Part shown: positions 38,411-47,894 of the stretch, in pieces
Numbering within the stretch: the stretch's first letter is position 1
Layout: every line of letters begins with the position of its first letter
Assembly (NCBI GenBank): GCA_945861305.1
Contig: CAMATW010000017.1
Span: 1-52,712, forward strand
DNA from: Bordetella parapertussis
Lineage (GTDB): Bacteria; Pseudomonadota; Gammaproteobacteria; Burkholderiales; Burkholderiaceae_C
Length of the DNA: 52,712 bases
Direction: 5' to 3'
Made by a program: the position numbers and the translations under genes
The notes under the pieces: model-generated
Databases searched by the model: none
Told to the model about the DNA's origin: nothing
Seen by the model: the letters and a program-made list of their open reading frames with translations, nothing else

Positions 38411-40630
38411 ATGAAAAGTACTGACGTTTTGGAAGACTCGCCCCTAGGCGTGGAAGGACTGCTGTTTGTTGCAGGCGTCAATTTCGAACCAAGCCAACAA
38501 ACGTTAGAGCGTGCCAGAGCATTCGCAGAACCTTTTCTGTCCTCGCAACTTTTGGACAACGGAGAAAACTGCTTGGTGCATGCAGATGCCTTGGCGGTGC
38601 TGGTCAAGTCCTTGGGCGCATCGGACGATATGCAAGCCGCGTCTTACTTGGCATTTGCGTGCGAACATTTGAACAAGCCCCATGAATTGATTGACAAGGC
38701 CTTTGGCGCCAGTCATGCAGCTTTGGCAATGGAAACCATGCGTTTGATGCAGTTGCAACGCCAAGCGCGGACCCGTGCTGCTAAAGATGTCCAAGGGCAG
38801 GTGCAAATTGAATTTGTTAGGCGCATGTTGCTGGCCTTTTCAAGAGATTTGCGGGTGGTCGTGCTGCGATTGGCTTCGCGTTTGCAAACTTTGCGCTATT
38901 TGCACGCACATAAAAAAACCGGCTTTGATGATGTTGCCAAAGAGTCTTTGCTGGTTTTTGCCCCCTTGGCCAATCGCTTGGGTATTTGGCAAATCAAATG
39001 GGAGATGGAAGACTTGGCTTTTCGTCTGCTGGAGCCCGATACATACAAGGAGGTGGCGGGTTGGTTAGAGGACAAGCGTATCGAGCGAGAGGCCCAAGTC
39101 GCTCAGTTGCGTCAATCACTGGCAGACCAATTGTTGGCGCAAGGTATCCGTGCACAAGTGCAAGGTCGGCCCAAACACATATACAGCATCATCAAAAAAA
39201 TGCGCGGAAAGTCGTTGAACTTCTCGCAGGTCCGCGATTTGCGAGCACTCAGGGTGATCGTGGGCACTGTCGAAGACTGTTACCGTGCCTTGTCATGGGT
39301 GCATTCGCAGATGACACCGTTAGATAACGAGTTTGATGATTACATTGCCAAGCCAAAGTCAAATGGTTACCAATCATTGCACACAGTGGTGAGTGACGCC
39401 TCGGGGAAGGTGGTTGAAATCCAAATTCGCACCCAAGATATGCACGCACATGCAGAGTTTGGCGTGGCCGCGCATTGGGCCTACAAAGAGGCAGGTACCA
39501 AGGGCTACTCAGGCGCTCAAGTCTCAGATGTCCAAGCCAAAAAAATGGCCGTCCTGCGACAGTTGCTGGCTTGGGAGCGCGATTTAAACCAAGCCGCGCA
39601 TACTGACCCGAAAGCAAGTGTGGTGGATGATGACGACAAAATTTATGTGCTGACGCCCCAAGCCGCCATCGTCGAGTTGCCTGTTCACGCCACACCTGTC
39701 GATTTTGCATATAGCCTTCACACCGACCTAGGGCATCGTTGTCGAGGCGCGAAAGTTGATGGTCTTATGGTGCAGTTATCTGCGCCCTTGCGCAATGGAC
39801 AAACGGTTGAAGTGATCGTTGCCAAAGAGGGTGGCCCTTCAAGAGATTGGCTGAACCCAGAGTTGGGTTTTTTAAGTTCACATCGCGCCAAAGCCAAGGT
39901 CAGAGCTTGGTTCAACGCGCAGGTGGCAAACCAAACCATGGCAAAAGGGCGAGAGTTGGTCGAGCGTCTTTTGCAGCGCGAAGGTAAAACCGCCTTGAAA
40001 TTGGATGAACTGGCCGTTCAATTGGGTTTTACCGCTGCGACTCAACTTTTTGAGGTGGTGGGCAAGGACGAGTTCTCGCTGAAAACCATCGAGACCTTCT
40101 TGCGACCACCTGCGCCCTTGCTGGATGACGATGAGCGACTGCTGCGCAAATCTCAGCGCAGCAAAACCCATTTCACACATTCAGGTGTGTTGGTGGTGGG
40201 CGTTGATTCTTTGATGACCCAATTGGCCAAATGTTGCAGGCCTGCGCCACCAGATGCATTGGGCGGCTTTGTCACTCGCGGCAAAGGCGTGAGCGTACAC
40301 CGCAGCAGTTGCAAAAATTTTGTCCAGTTATTGATGACCGCACCCGACCGCGTGATACCTGTCTCATGGAGTTCGAGCAACGGCACGGATGCGCTTTACC
40401 CTGTGGATATACAAATCGTTGCCAATGATCGACAAGGGCTGTTGCGTGACATCTCCGAAGTGTTTGCCAAGAATAAGATCAATGTCATTGGTGTGCAAAC
40501 CCAATCTATCAAAGAAACAGCGTGGATGACTTTCACGGTGGAGGTGGGAGATGCTTCCAAATTGAACAAGGTGCTCACGGTAGTCAAGGATGTCGCGGGT
40601 GTGCGAACAGCAAGGCGACATCTTGGCTAA
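38411..40630 (+). CDS. relA: GTP pyrophosphokinase (synthetase-only RelA)
   Basis: A 739-residue ribosome-associated alarmone synthetase. The N-terminal HD hydrolase domain has lost its HD and ED metal ligands. The synthetase domain has GRPKHIYSIIKKMRGK and YIAKPKSNGYQSLHT; the residues just before are E307-F-D-D310, the EXDD type of monofunctional RelA rather than RXKD of bifunctional Rel/SpoT. TGS (about 400-460), the zinc-finger-like LAKCCRPAPPDALGGFVTRG and a C-terminal ACT domain follow. A SpoT should exist elsewhere. No Shine-Dalgarno sequence is evident. Confidence 0.95.
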   Translation: MKSTDVLEDSPLGVEGLLFVAGVNFEPSQQTLERARAFAEPFLSSQLLDNGENCLVHADALAVLVKSLGASDDMQAASYLAFACEHLNKPHELIDKAFGASHAALAMETMRLMQLQRQARTRAAKDVQGQVQIEFVRRMLLAFSRDLRVVVLRLASRLQTLRYLHAHKKTGFDDVAKESLLVFAPLANRLGIWQIKWEMEDLAFRLLEPDTYKEVAGWLEDKRIEREAQVAQLRQSLADQLLAQGIRAQVQGRPKHIYSIIKKMRGKSLNFSQVRDLRALRVIVGTVEDCYRALSWVHSQMTPLDNEFDDYIAKPKSNGYQSLHTVVSDASGKVVEIQIRTQDMHAHAEFGVAAHWAYKEAGTKGYSGAQVSDVQAKKMAVLRQLLAWERDLNQAAHTDPKASVVDDDDKIYVLTPQAAIVELPVHATPVDFAYSLHTDLGHRCRGAKVDGLMVQLSAPLRNGQTVEVIVAKEGGPSRDWLNPELGFLSSHRAKAKVRAWFNAQVANQTMAKGRELVERLLQREGKTALKLDELAVQLGFTAATQLFEVVGKDEFSLKTIETFLRPPAPLLDDDERLLRKSQRSKTHFTHSGVLVVGVDSLMTQLAKCCRPAPPDALGGFVTRGKGVSVHRSSCKNFVQLLMTAPDRVIPVSWSSSNGTDALYPVDIQIVANDRQGLLRDISEVFAKNKINVIGVQTQSIKETAWMTFTVEVGDASKLNKVLTVVKDVAGVRTARRHLG

Positions 40631-40642
40631 GCAGACTGCTGT

Positions 40643-40648
40643 TAGAAT
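40643..40648 (+). promoter_or_regulatory. -10 box of tRNA-Val promoter
   Basis: TAGAAT matches TATAAT at five of six positions and ends 18 bases before the tRNA. The -35 region would overlap the relA stop (TCTTGG at 40621-40626, 16-bp spacer) and is weak. Confidence 0.5.
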
Positions 40649-40666
40649 ACTTGAGTTCGACAACGA

Positions 40667-40743
40667 AGGCGCGTAGCTCAGCTGGTTAGAGCACCACCTT
40701 GACATGGTGGGGGTCGTTGGTTCGAGTCCAATCGCGCCTACCA
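40667..40743 (+). tRNA. tRNA-Val (anticodon GAC)
   Basis: The full cloverleaf can be drawn in 77 bases. The 7-bp acceptor is AGGCGCG with CGCGCCT, and the D-arm starts TAGCTCAG. The anticodon stem CCACC/GGTGG holds loop TTGACAT with GAC at 40701-40703. The T-arm is GTTGG-TTCGAGT-CCAAT, and CCA is encoded at 40741-40743. No terminator follows before phaR, so a joint tRNA-phaR transcript is likely. Confidence 0.97.
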
Positions 40744-40817
40744 GTCTTTGCCTTGCCCTTTTACCTGCTCGACGTTTTGCAAAGACGCTTTTGCAAACCC
40801 CCAAACAGGACATTCTT

Positions 40818-41357
40818 TTGGCACGCAAACCTTCTTCTACTTCCAATCCTCCAGAATCAGACCCCAAGGGGGAAATTGCGACTCGGCTGATCAAAAAATA
40901 CCCCAACAGGCGTCTGTACGACACCCAAACCTCGAGTTACATCACATTGCAAGAGGTCAAAGCCTTTGTGGTGGCAGGTGAAGTCTTCAAAGTCGTTGAA
41001 GCCAAAACCAATGAAGACCTGACTCGCAGTATTTTGTTGCAAATCATTTTGGAAGAAGAATCCGGTGGAGTGCCGATGTTTTCTGAAGTTGCATTGGCCA
41101 ATATCATTCGCTTTTATGGTCATGCGATGCAAGGCTTTATGGGAAATTATTTAGAAAAAAATGTGCAAACCTTTACAGATTTGCAAATGCAAATGGCCGA
41201 CCAAAGCAAGCATCTTTCCCCAGAACTATGGGCTCAAGTCATGAATACGCAGTCGCCTTTGCTCAAAGGTTTGATGGGTAACTACACAGAGCAATCTCAG
41301 CAAATGCTCACCCAAATGCAAAAACAAATGCTCACGGCCATGGGACTCAAGCGCTGA
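40818..41357 (+). CDS. phaR: Polyhydroxyalkanoate synthesis repressor (TTG start)
   Basis: A 179-residue DNA-binding regulator of PHB granule genes. The PHB/PHA accumulation DNA-binding domain starts at [20 protein letters not shown] (split after that), followed by [17 protein letters not shown] and a helical Gln/Met-rich C-terminus ([15 protein letters not shown]). The open frame continues upstream into the tRNA, which cannot be coding. The only start codon between is TTG 40818, with AGGA eight bases before it. The TGATG overlap couples it to rimO. Confidence 0.9.
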   Translation: MARKPSSTSNPPESDPKGEIATRLIKKYPNRRLYDTQTSSYITLQEVKAFVVAGEVFKVVEAKTNEDLTRSILLQIILEEESGGVPMFSEVALANIIRFYGHAMQGFMGNYLEKNVQTFTDLQMQMADQSKHLSPELWAQVMNTQSPLLKGLMGNYTEQSQQMLTQMQKQMLTAMGLKR

Positions 41358-42715
41358 TGGCCGCGCCCACCGTTGGTTTTGTCAGCTTGGGTTGCCCTAA
41401 GGCTTTGACTGACTCGGAACTCATACTTACCCAGCTAAGTGCTGAGGGCTATCAAACCTCTAAAACCTTTGCTGGCGCTGACTTGGTTATCGTCAACACC
41501 TGCGGATTCATTGATGACGCTGTTCAAGAAAGTCTGAACACCATAGGCGAAGCTTTGGCCGAAAATGGCAAAGTGATCGTCACGGGATGCTTGGGTGCCA
41601 AAGCCCAGTCGGATGGGCAAAACGTAGTCAAAGCAATCCACCCCAGTGTGCTCGCAGTGACGGGGCCCCATGCGACGCAAGAGGTGATGGACGCGGTCCA
41701 TGCCCATTTACCCAAACCGCATGACCCCTTTATTGACCTTGTCCCCGCTACTGGCATCAAACTCACCCCCAAGCATTACGCTTATTTGAAGATCAGTGAA
41801 GGCTGCAACCATCGCTGTACTTTTTGCATCATTCCCTCCATGCGAGGAGATTTGGTTTCGCGTCCTGTGGGAGATGTTTTGCGCGAAGCCCAAGCTTTGT
41901 TTGAAAGCGGTGTCAAGGAGTTGTTGGTGATTAGTCAAGATACATCCGCATACGGTGTTGACGTGCGTTATCAAATGGGCTTTCACGAGGGGCGCCCTGT
42001 CAAAACCCGCACGCTTGAATTGGTTCAGGCCTTGGCCAAACTGGCTGAGCCTTTTTCTGCTTGGGTTCGCTTGCACTATGTTTATCCGTACCCCACGGTT
42101 GATCATCTGATCCCATTAATGGCAAGTGGAAGTGTCCTTCCATATTTGGATGTGCCGTTTCAACACAGTCACCCTGATGTACTCAAGCGTATGCAACGTC
42201 CTGCGAGCGGCGAAAAAAACTTGGAGCGCTTGCAACTTTGGCGTGAAAAGTGTCCTCAGTTGGTAGTTCGCAGCACTTTCATTGCAGGCTTTCCTGGGGA
42301 AACAGAGGCAGAGTTTGCACATTTGCTGCAGTTTCTAGAAGAAGCGCAAATCGACCGCGCAGGTTGTTTTGCCTATAGCGCCGTGGAGGGCGCGACCGCT
42401 AATGCAATACCTGGCATGTTGCCGATAGAGCTTCGCCAAGAGCGTCGCGCCAGATTCATGCAAGTAGCAGAAAAAATATCTGCTCAAAAACTGCAAAGTC
42501 GAATTGGATCCACCATGCAAGTTTTGGTTGACTTAGCTAAGGCCTTAGGCAAGCAAGGTGGTGTAGGAAGAACCTACTCAGATGCGCCAGAAATTGATGG
42601 TGTGGTGCATTTGCTTTCCCCTGAAAAGCTCAGTAGAAGCTACAGAACAGGGGACTTCATCAAGGTGCGTATTCTGCAAACACAAGGGCATGATTTGATT
42701 GGTTTGCCAATCTGA
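41357..42715 (+). CDS. rimO: Ribosomal protein uS12 methylthiotransferase
   Basis: A 452-residue radical-SAM enzyme that adds a methylthio group to the conserved aspartate of ribosomal protein S12. The N-terminal UPF0004 domain contributes three cysteines ([28 protein letters not shown]) for one 4Fe-4S cluster. C150, C154 and C157 (CNHRCTFC) bind the radical-SAM cluster. A C-terminal TRAM domain (about 385-450) follows. The start overlaps the phaR stop as TGATG. Confidence 0.95.
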   Translation: MAAPTVGFVSLGCPKALTDSELILTQLSAEGYQTSKTFAGADLVIVNTCGFIDDAVQESLNTIGEALAENGKVIVTGCLGAKAQSDGQNVVKAIHPSVLAVTGPHATQEVMDAVHAHLPKPHDPFIDLVPATGIKLTPKHYAYLKISEGCNHRCTFCIIPSMRGDLVSRPVGDVLREAQALFESGVKELLVISQDTSAYGVDVRYQMGFHEGRPVKTRTLELVQALAKLAEPFSAWVRLHYVYPYPTVDHLIPLMASGSVLPYLDVPFQHSHPDVLKRMQRPASGEKNLERLQLWREKCPQLVVRSTFIAGFPGETEAEFAHLLQFLEEAQIDRAGCFAYSAVEGATANAIPGMLPIELRQERRARFMQVAEKISAQKLQSRIGSTMQVLVDLAKALGKQGGVGRTYSDAPEIDGVVHLLSPEKLSRSYRTGDFIKVRILQTQGHDLIGLPI

Positions 42716-42735
42716 TCGGTTGAATGAAGTGGTCG

Positions 42736-42758
42736 AAAAAAAAGCCACTTCGGTGGCT
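42736..42758 (-). terminator. Intrinsic terminator of tRNA-Leu
   Basis: On the minus strand AGCCAC, loop CGAA and GTGGCT form a 6-bp stem followed by eight Ts. It begins 17 bases after the tRNA 3' end. Confidence 0.85.
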
Positions 42759-42775
42759 ATGATGTTCGATAACAT

Positions 42776-42860
<85 letters not shown>

Positions 42861-42877
42861 ATTCAGGAAAGCAGAGG

Positions 42878-42904
42878 ATTCTATCAAACAAAAAACAACT
42901 CCAA
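42878..42904 (-). promoter_or_regulatory. Candidate promoter of tRNA-Leu, overlapping the rnr start
   Basis: On the minus strand TAGAAT (42878-42883) matches the -10 consensus at five of six positions. TTGGAG (42899-42904) is a weak -35 with 15-bp spacing. Transcription would begin near 42871, about ten bases before the tRNA. The -10 box coincides with the likely initiation region of the divergent rnr gene. Confidence 0.5.
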
Positions 42905-45138
42905 GCGCAGGTCTCCTTGAAACGTTCGAGGGAACTGTAGAGGGCCACCGAGATGGCCATGGCTTTGTCCAACGTGATGATGGCCAAATCGATGTGTATT
43001 TGCCGCCTAACGAAATGCGCGCTGTCATACACCGAGATCGTGTCATCGCTAGGGTAACCCGACTGGACCGTAAAGGTCGCCCAGAAGCGCGAATTGTGGA
43101 GATCATCGACCGACCTCAGCAACCCATCATTGGTCGACTGTTGCAAGAGAGTGGTGTCTGGCTGGTCGCACCTGAAGACCGGCGTTATGGGCAAGACATT
43201 CTTGTGCCCAAGGGTGCCACAGGAAACGCACAGGTGGGTCAAGTGGTGGTGGTTGAGTTGACCGAGGCGCCCAGTTTGTTTGGGCAACCCGTCGGTCGTG
43301 TCAAAGAAGTGCTGGGTGAGATGGATGACCCCGGTATGGAGATTGAAATTGCGGTTCGCAAGTACAGCGTGCCGCATCAGTTTACTTCGGCGTGTCTGGC
43401 GCAAGCCGCTGAATTGCCTGTCAAGGTCAGGACCAAAGACTTGGCAGATCGCGTTGATCTGCGTGACATTGCGTTGGTCACCATCGACGGTGAAGATGCC
43501 AGAGATTTTGACGATGCTGTTTATTGTGAACCCGCATCACTGGGCAAACAAAAAGGCTGGCGTTTATTGGTGGCTATTGCAGATGTCAGCTTTTACGTAG
43601 ATACCGGTAGCCCTATTGATATAGACGCCTACGAACGCGCCACGAGTGTGTATTTTCCGCGTCGCGTCATTCCCATGTTGCCCGAAAAATTGTCCAATGG
43701 CCTGTGCTCTCTGAACCCATTGGTTGATCGGCTTTGCATGGTCTGCGACATGCTGATTGATGAGGATGGACAAGTTTTTGCCTATCAGTTTTACCAAGCG
43801 GTGATGCACAGTCATGCTCGATTCACCTACACCGATGTAGCCGCTATTCTTTCCAATACCAGAGGTCCACAAGCTGCTAAATACAAAGACAGGGTTCAAG
43901 ACCTCATCCATCTTCACGATGTGTACCGCAGCTTGCTTAAAGGCAGAGAGAAACGCGGAGCCGTTGATTTTGAAACCACTGAAACTCAAATTATTTGTGA
44001 CGACAGCGGTCGAATTGAGAAGATTGTTCCCAGAATTCGTACCCAAGCGCATCGATTGATTGAAGAGGCGATGTTGGCTGCCAACGTGTGCAGTGCTGAC
44101 TTTATTTTGCAAGCCAAACACCCAGCTGTCTTTCGTGTACATGAAGGGCCCACACCTGAAAAACGGGAAACTCTACTTAACTACCTCAAGGCCATGGGTG
44201 TGCCTGCCACTTTGAGCGATAACCCTAGCCCAGGTCAGTTTCAAGCCATTGCACAAGCAAGTAAAGACAGACCCGACGCACAGCAAATTCATTCCATGTT
44301 GCTGCGCTCAATGCAACAGGCCATTTACACCCCCCTTAACAGTGGCCACTTTGGTTTAGCGTATCCGGCTTACACCCATTTCACCAGCCCTATTCGGCGC
44401 TATCCCGATTTGTTGGTTCACCGTGTCATCAAATCCATCTTGACAGGGCGGCGCTATCAATTGCCTGGTTTGCCTTTGCCTGGAGAGGCGCATATCAAGT
44501 TGGCTAGGCGTTTGGCGGCGCAGTCGCGGCTCAAAGAGAAGTCCTCTGCGCCAACTCAAAAACCATCTGCTGAGCAACAGGCTTGGGAGGCAGCTGGTTT
44601 GCATTGCAGCGCCAATGAGCGACGTGCGGACGAGGCCAGCAGGGACGTCGAATCTTGGCTCAAATGTCAGTACATGCGCGAACACTTAGGCGAAGATTTC
44701 AGTGGCACTGTCTCTGGTGTCACAGCATTTGGCGTGTTTGTGACCTTGGATGCTATGTACGTAGAGGGTTTGGTTCACATCACTGAGTTGGGTGGTGACT
44801 ACTTTAAATTTGATGAAACACGACAAGAGTTACGTGGAGAGCGAACAGGCATTCGCTACAACGTTGGCGCACGTGTCAGGGTACAAGTCAGTCGCGTAGA
44901 CCTCGATGGCCGAAAAATTGACTTTCGTTGGGTGCAAGAAGATGGTTCACCCGCTCTGGATAAGCCGCTGCGTGGGAAAAAATCGCCATCAGTCGGCGGC
45001 AATGCGCCCACCAATGCAAAAATCGCAAAGGTCAAAGGCAATTTCCACGCTGGTACAAAATCAACTCCCCAAGGCGTTAAAGCTTCAGCAAAAAAAAATA
45101 TCGCTAAAGTCCAAAAGAAGTCTAAGAGTCGCAACTGA
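42883..45138 (+). CDS. rnr: Ribonuclease R with no canonical start codon
   Basis: 3'-5' exoribonuclease of about 751 residues. Cold-shock domains at the N-terminus (FEGTVEGHRDGHGFV), the RNB catalytic domain with ARDFDDAVYCE and the later FTSPIRRYPDLLVHR, the S1 domain (GTVSGVTAFGVFVTLDAMYVE) and a Lys-rich tail are all intact. Between tRNA-Leu (ends 42860) and codon 82 of the open frame there is no ATG, GTG or TTG. The best-placed initiator is ATC 42883, preceded by AGAGGA with about 4-5 base spacing; homologues begin near here (xKQKTTPSAGLLETFEG). GTG 42778 and TTG 42775 lie in the tRNA antisense. A sequencing error (ATC for ATG) is possible. Confidence 0.88.
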   Translation: MKQKTTPSAGLLETFEGTVEGHRDGHGFVQRDDGQIDVYLPPNEMRAVIHRDRVIARVTRLDRKGRPEARIVEIIDRPQQPIIGRLLQESGVWLVAPEDRRYGQDILVPKGATGNAQVGQVVVVELTEAPSLFGQPVGRVKEVLGEMDDPGMEIEIAVRKYSVPHQFTSACLAQAAELPVKVRTKDLADRVDLRDIALVTIDGEDARDFDDAVYCEPASLGKQKGWRLLVAIADVSFYVDTGSPIDIDAYERATSVYFPRRVIPMLPEKLSNGLCSLNPLVDRLCMVCDMLIDEDGQVFAYQFYQAVMHSHARFTYTDVAAILSNTRGPQAAKYKDRVQDLIHLHDVYRSLLKGREKRGAVDFETTETQIICDDSGRIEKIVPRIRTQAHRLIEEAMLAANVCSADFILQAKHPAVFRVHEGPTPEKRETLLNYLKAMGVPATLSDNPSPGQFQAIAQASKDRPDAQQIHSMLLRSMQQAIYTPLNSGHFGLAYPAYTHFTSPIRRYPDLLVHRVIKSILTGRRYQLPGLPLPGEAHIKLARRLAAQSRLKEKSSAPTQKPSAEQQAWEAAGLHCSANERRADEASRDVESWLKCQYMREHLGEDFSGTVSGVTAFGVFVTLDAMYVEGLVHITELGGDYFKFDETRQELRGERTGIRYNVGARVRVQVSRVDLDGRKIDFRWVQEDGSPALDKPLRGKKSPSVGGNAPTNAKIAKVKGNFHAGTKSTPQGVKASAKKNIAKVQKKSKSRN

Positions 45139-45159
45139 CATTTTCCAGGAGATTCAAAT

Positions 45160-45912
45160 ATGTCCCATTCAAAAATCGCAATCGTCACAGGCGCTGGCAC
45201 TGGCGTTGGTAAAGCTGCCGCGATGGCTTTGCTTGCCGATGGTTGGTGCGTTGCTTTGATGGGTCGCCGATTTCAGCCTTTGGAAGATGTGGCTGCCTCT
45301 TTCGATTCACCAGAATCTTGCTTGCCTTTGTCAGTTGATGTGGCCGACCCCGATGCTGTCAAAAAAGCTTTTGGCAACGTGATGAGCAAGTGGGGGCGTG
45401 TCGATTTGCTTTTCAACAATGCAGGCGTCAGTGCGCCTGGTGTGCCGCTTGAAGAGTTAAGCATTGAGCAATGGCGAAACGTGGTGGACATCAATCTCAA
45501 TGGCATGTTTTACTGCTTGCAGCAAGCATTTGTAGCTATGAAAGCGCAGTCTCCTCAGGGTGGCCGGATCATTAACAATGGCTCTATTTCGGCTTATGCG
45601 CCTCGCCCTAACTCGATTGCCTACACCGCAACCAAGCATGCAGTCACCGGTTTGACGAAAACGGCTGCGCTTGATGGGCGCAAATATGGAATTGCTGTTG
45701 GGCAAATCGATATTGGCAATGCAGCCACCGAAATGGCTGCCAAAATGGCCCTTGGCGTTCCACAGGCCAATGGTGAAATTGCAAAAGAACCGTTGATGGA
45801 TGTCAAGCATGTGGGTGCGTCGGTGCTCTACATGGCCAATATGCCACTTTCATCCAATGTGCTGTTCCATACAGTGATGGCAACCAATATGCCGTTTGTT
45901 GGCAGGGGTTAG
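45160..45912 (+). CDS. Short-chain dehydrogenase/reductase, substrate unknown
   Basis: A 250-residue classical [15 protein letters not shown] (residues 10-21) binds the nucleotide, [10 protein letters not shown] follows, and the active-site serine and Tyr-x3-Lys are in [17 protein letters not shown] and [10 protein letters not shown]. The C-terminal [19 protein letters not shown] (19 residues) is typical of a proteobacterial subgroup without a defined substrate. CAGGAG precedes the ATG. It is 21 bases after rnr, so both are probably on one mRNA. Confidence 0.87.
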   Translation: MSHSKIAIVTGAGTGVGKAAAMALLADGWCVALMGRRFQPLEDVAASFDSPESCLPLSVDVADPDAVKKAFGNVMSKWGRVDLLFNNAGVSAPGVPLEELSIEQWRNVVDINLNGMFYCLQQAFVAMKAQSPQGGRIINNGSISAYAPRPNSIAYTATKHAVTGLTKTAALDGRKYGIAVGQIDIGNAATEMAAKMALGVPQANGEIAKEPLMDVKHVGASVLYMANMPLSSNVLFHTVMATNMPFVGRG

Positions 45913-46003
45913 CTTTATCGGGGGGCCGCCTGGAGAGCTTGTGATAACATTACTTATGCTTAATTTTTTTGAAAATAGCTTTCTTAATTGAGCAAATCCC
46001 AAA

Positions 46004-46059
46004 CCAGTTCCCATAAGGTGTTGCCCAAATCTCTTTGATTTGGTGCGATAAAGAACTGG
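46004..46059 (+). promoter_or_regulatory. Structured rpsB leader, candidate S2 autoregulatory site
   Basis: Two nested perfect stems lie 30-85 bases upstream of rpsB: outer CCAGTTC (46004-46010)/GAACTGG (46053-46059) and inner CCAAATC (46025-46031)/GATTTGG (46037-46043). There is no T-run, so it is not a terminator. In E. coli S2 represses rpsB-tsf through its leader; whether this structure does the same is inference. Confidence 0.55.
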
Positions 46060-46087
46060 CTCAGATCAAACCTTTGGAGTCTTACCT

Positions 46088-46840
46088 ATGTCTATATCCA
46101 TGCGCGAAATGCTAGAAGCCGGCGTCCATTTTGGACACCAAACCCGCTTTTGGAACCCCAAAATGGCCCCCTTCATTTTTGGCCATCGCAACAAAATCCA
46201 CATCATTAACTTGGAAAAATCTTTGCCGATGTTCCAAGACGCGATGAAGTTTGCCAAGCAGTTGGCAGCTAATCGCGGCAACATTTTGATGGTGGGCACC
46301 AAGCGACAAGCTCGCGAAATCATCTCCTCTGAAGCCAAGCGAGCAGGTGTCCCCTTCGTTGATCAGCGTTGGTTGGGCGGTATGCTCACCAATTTCAAGA
46401 CCGTGAAAACATCTATCAAGCGTTTAAAAGATATGAAAGTCCAGCAAGAAGTGGGCCTTGACGCCATGTCAAAAAAAGAACAACTTGTTTTCATGCGCGA
46501 GCTCGAAAAACTTGAAAAAGACATTGGCGGTATTCAAGACATGGCCACCTTGCCTGATGCGATATTTGTGATCGATGTGGGTTTTCATAAAATCGCCATT
46601 GCAGAAGCCAAAAAATTAGGTATTCCTTTGATTGGCGTGGTTGACTCTAACCATTCGCCTGAAGGAATTGATTACATCATTCCTGGCAATGACGACTCCT
46701 CTAAGGCTGTCACGCTTTACGCTCGCGGTATCGCTGACGCCATTTTGGAAGGCCGCGCCAATGCGGTCAACGATATAGTCAAAGCCGTTGCCGAAGGATC
46801 TGACGAGTTTGTGGAAGTGGAAAATTCCGTACAAGCTTAA
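46088..46840 (+). CDS. rpsB: 30S ribosomal protein S2
   Basis: A 250-residue component of the small subunit, needed for binding of S1. The family blocks [37 protein letters not shown] and [22 protein letters not shown] (split here) are conserved. GGAG lies eight bases before the ATG. It is the first gene of the rpsB-tsf-pyrH-frr cluster, with a structured leader upstream and an intrinsic terminator downstream before tsf. Confidence 0.98.
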   Translation: MSISMREMLEAGVHFGHQTRFWNPKMAPFIFGHRNKIHIINLEKSLPMFQDAMKFAKQLAANRGNILMVGTKRQAREIISSEAKRAGVPFVDQRWLGGMLTNFKTVKTSIKRLKDMKVQQEVGLDAMSKKEQLVFMRELEKLEKDIGGIQDMATLPDAIFVIDVGFHKIAIAEAKKLGIPLIGVVDSNHSPEGIDYIIPGNDDSSKAVTLYARGIADAILEGRANAVNDIVKAVAEGSDEFVEVENSVQA

Positions 46841-46859
46841 TTCTCGCTATGAGTCATTC

Positions 46860-46885
46860 AAAAGGGGCTCAAGAGGCCCCTTTTT
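46860..46885 (+). terminator. Intercistronic terminator between rpsB and tsf
   Basis: AAAAGGGGC (46860-46868) pairs with GCCCCTTTT (46876-46884), 9 bp with a 7-base loop, ending in five Ts. Partial read-through would set the S2 to EF-Ts ratio. Confidence 0.88.
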
Positions 46886-46923
46886 CACAGCACATCACAT
46901 CTACTGAATTAACAGGAGTATTT

Positions 46924-47817
46924 ATGGCAGCAATCACAGCAACCATGGTCGCCGAACTGCGAGCCAAAACCGATGCACCCATGATGGAGTGTAAAAAAGC
47001 GTTGACCGAAGCTGATGGCGATATGGTCAAAGCTGAAGAATTACTTAGGGTCAAGTTAGGTAGCAAAGCCAGTAAGGCTTCCTCCCGCGTGACGGCTGAA
47101 GGCGTTGTCAGCAGTTTTATCGAAGGCCATTCTGGCGCCTTGATCGAGGTCAATTGTGAAACCGACTTCGTGACCAAGAACGACAGTTTCTTGGCTTTGG
47201 CTCAGGCAGCTGCCAAGTTGGCCGCGCAGCATCAACCCGTTGATATTGACGCCTTGGGTGCATTGAAATACGAACAAGATGGTTTCGGACCAACGTTAGA
47301 AGATGTGCGTAAAGGCTTGATTGGCAAGATTGGTGAAAACATGAGTTTTCGCCGTTTCAAGCTGTTTCATGGCGACACTGCCTTGACTTCCTATTTGCAC
47401 GGTACGCGAATTGGTGTCTTGGTGGAATACGCGGGTGACGAGTCTGCCGCACGAGATGTCGCTATGCATGTGGCTGCCATGAAGCCCGTCTCCCTCACCA
47501 GCGCGGAAGTCCCTTCCGAATTGATTGAGCGTGAGCGTTCAGTTGCGACAGCCAAGGCCGCAGAGTCTGGTAAACCCGCCGATATCGCCGCCAAAATGAT
47601 TGAAGGCTCTGTTCAAAAGTACCTTAAGGAAGTGTCTTTGTTTGACCAACCCTTTGTTAAGAATGACAAACAGACCGTCGCTCAAATGCTCCAGTCGGTC
47701 AAAACCACGGTCACGTCCTTCACACTTTATGTGGTCGGGGAGGGCATTGAGCGCAAAGTCGATGATTTTGCCGCCGAGGTGGCTGCCCAAGTAGCTGCCG
47801 CTAAACAATCTGCTTGA
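46924..47817 (+). CDS. tsf: Translation elongation factor Ts
   Basis: A 297-residue guanine-nucleotide exchange factor for EF-Tu. The N-terminal UBA-like module ([20 protein letters not shown] then [13 protein letters not shown]), the EF-Tu-contacting [11 protein letters not shown] and the coiled-coil C-terminal half are present. ATG 46924 is the conserved start, with AGGAG upstream; the track frame from 46849 runs through the terminator and is not used. A second terminator follows. Confidence 0.97.
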   Translation: MAAITATMVAELRAKTDAPMMECKKALTEADGDMVKAEELLRVKLGSKASKASSRVTAEGVVSSFIEGHSGALIEVNCETDFVTKNDSFLALAQAAAKLAAQHQPVDIDALGALKYEQDGFGPTLEDVRKGLIGKIGENMSFRRFKLFHGDTALTSYLHGTRIGVLVEYAGDESAARDVAMHVAAMKPVSLTSAEVPSELIERERSVATAKAAESGKPADIAAKMIEGSVQKYLKEVSLFDQPFVKNDKQTVAQMLQSVKTTVTSFTLYVVGEGIERKVDDFAAEVAAQVAAAKQSA

Positions 47818-47824
47818 ACTTTAC

Positions 47825-47850
47825 AAAGGGGACGAAAGTCCCCTTTTTTT
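47825..47850 (+). terminator. Intrinsic terminator between tsf and pyrH
   Basis: AAAGGGGAC and GTCCCCTTT form a 9-bp stem around the stable GAAA tetraloop, followed by a run of seven Ts. pyrH starts 45 bases later and needs either read-through or its own promoter. Confidence 0.93.
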
Positions 47851-47894
47851 GGCTTGAACTTACTCGTTAAACTCTCATTCCAATGGAGGCCTGA

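Noticed and set aside
40704..40817. phaR start inside tRNA-Val
   Set aside because: The ATG at 40704 is part of the tRNA anticodon arm. TTG 40818 with AGGA is outside the tRNA and fits the family.
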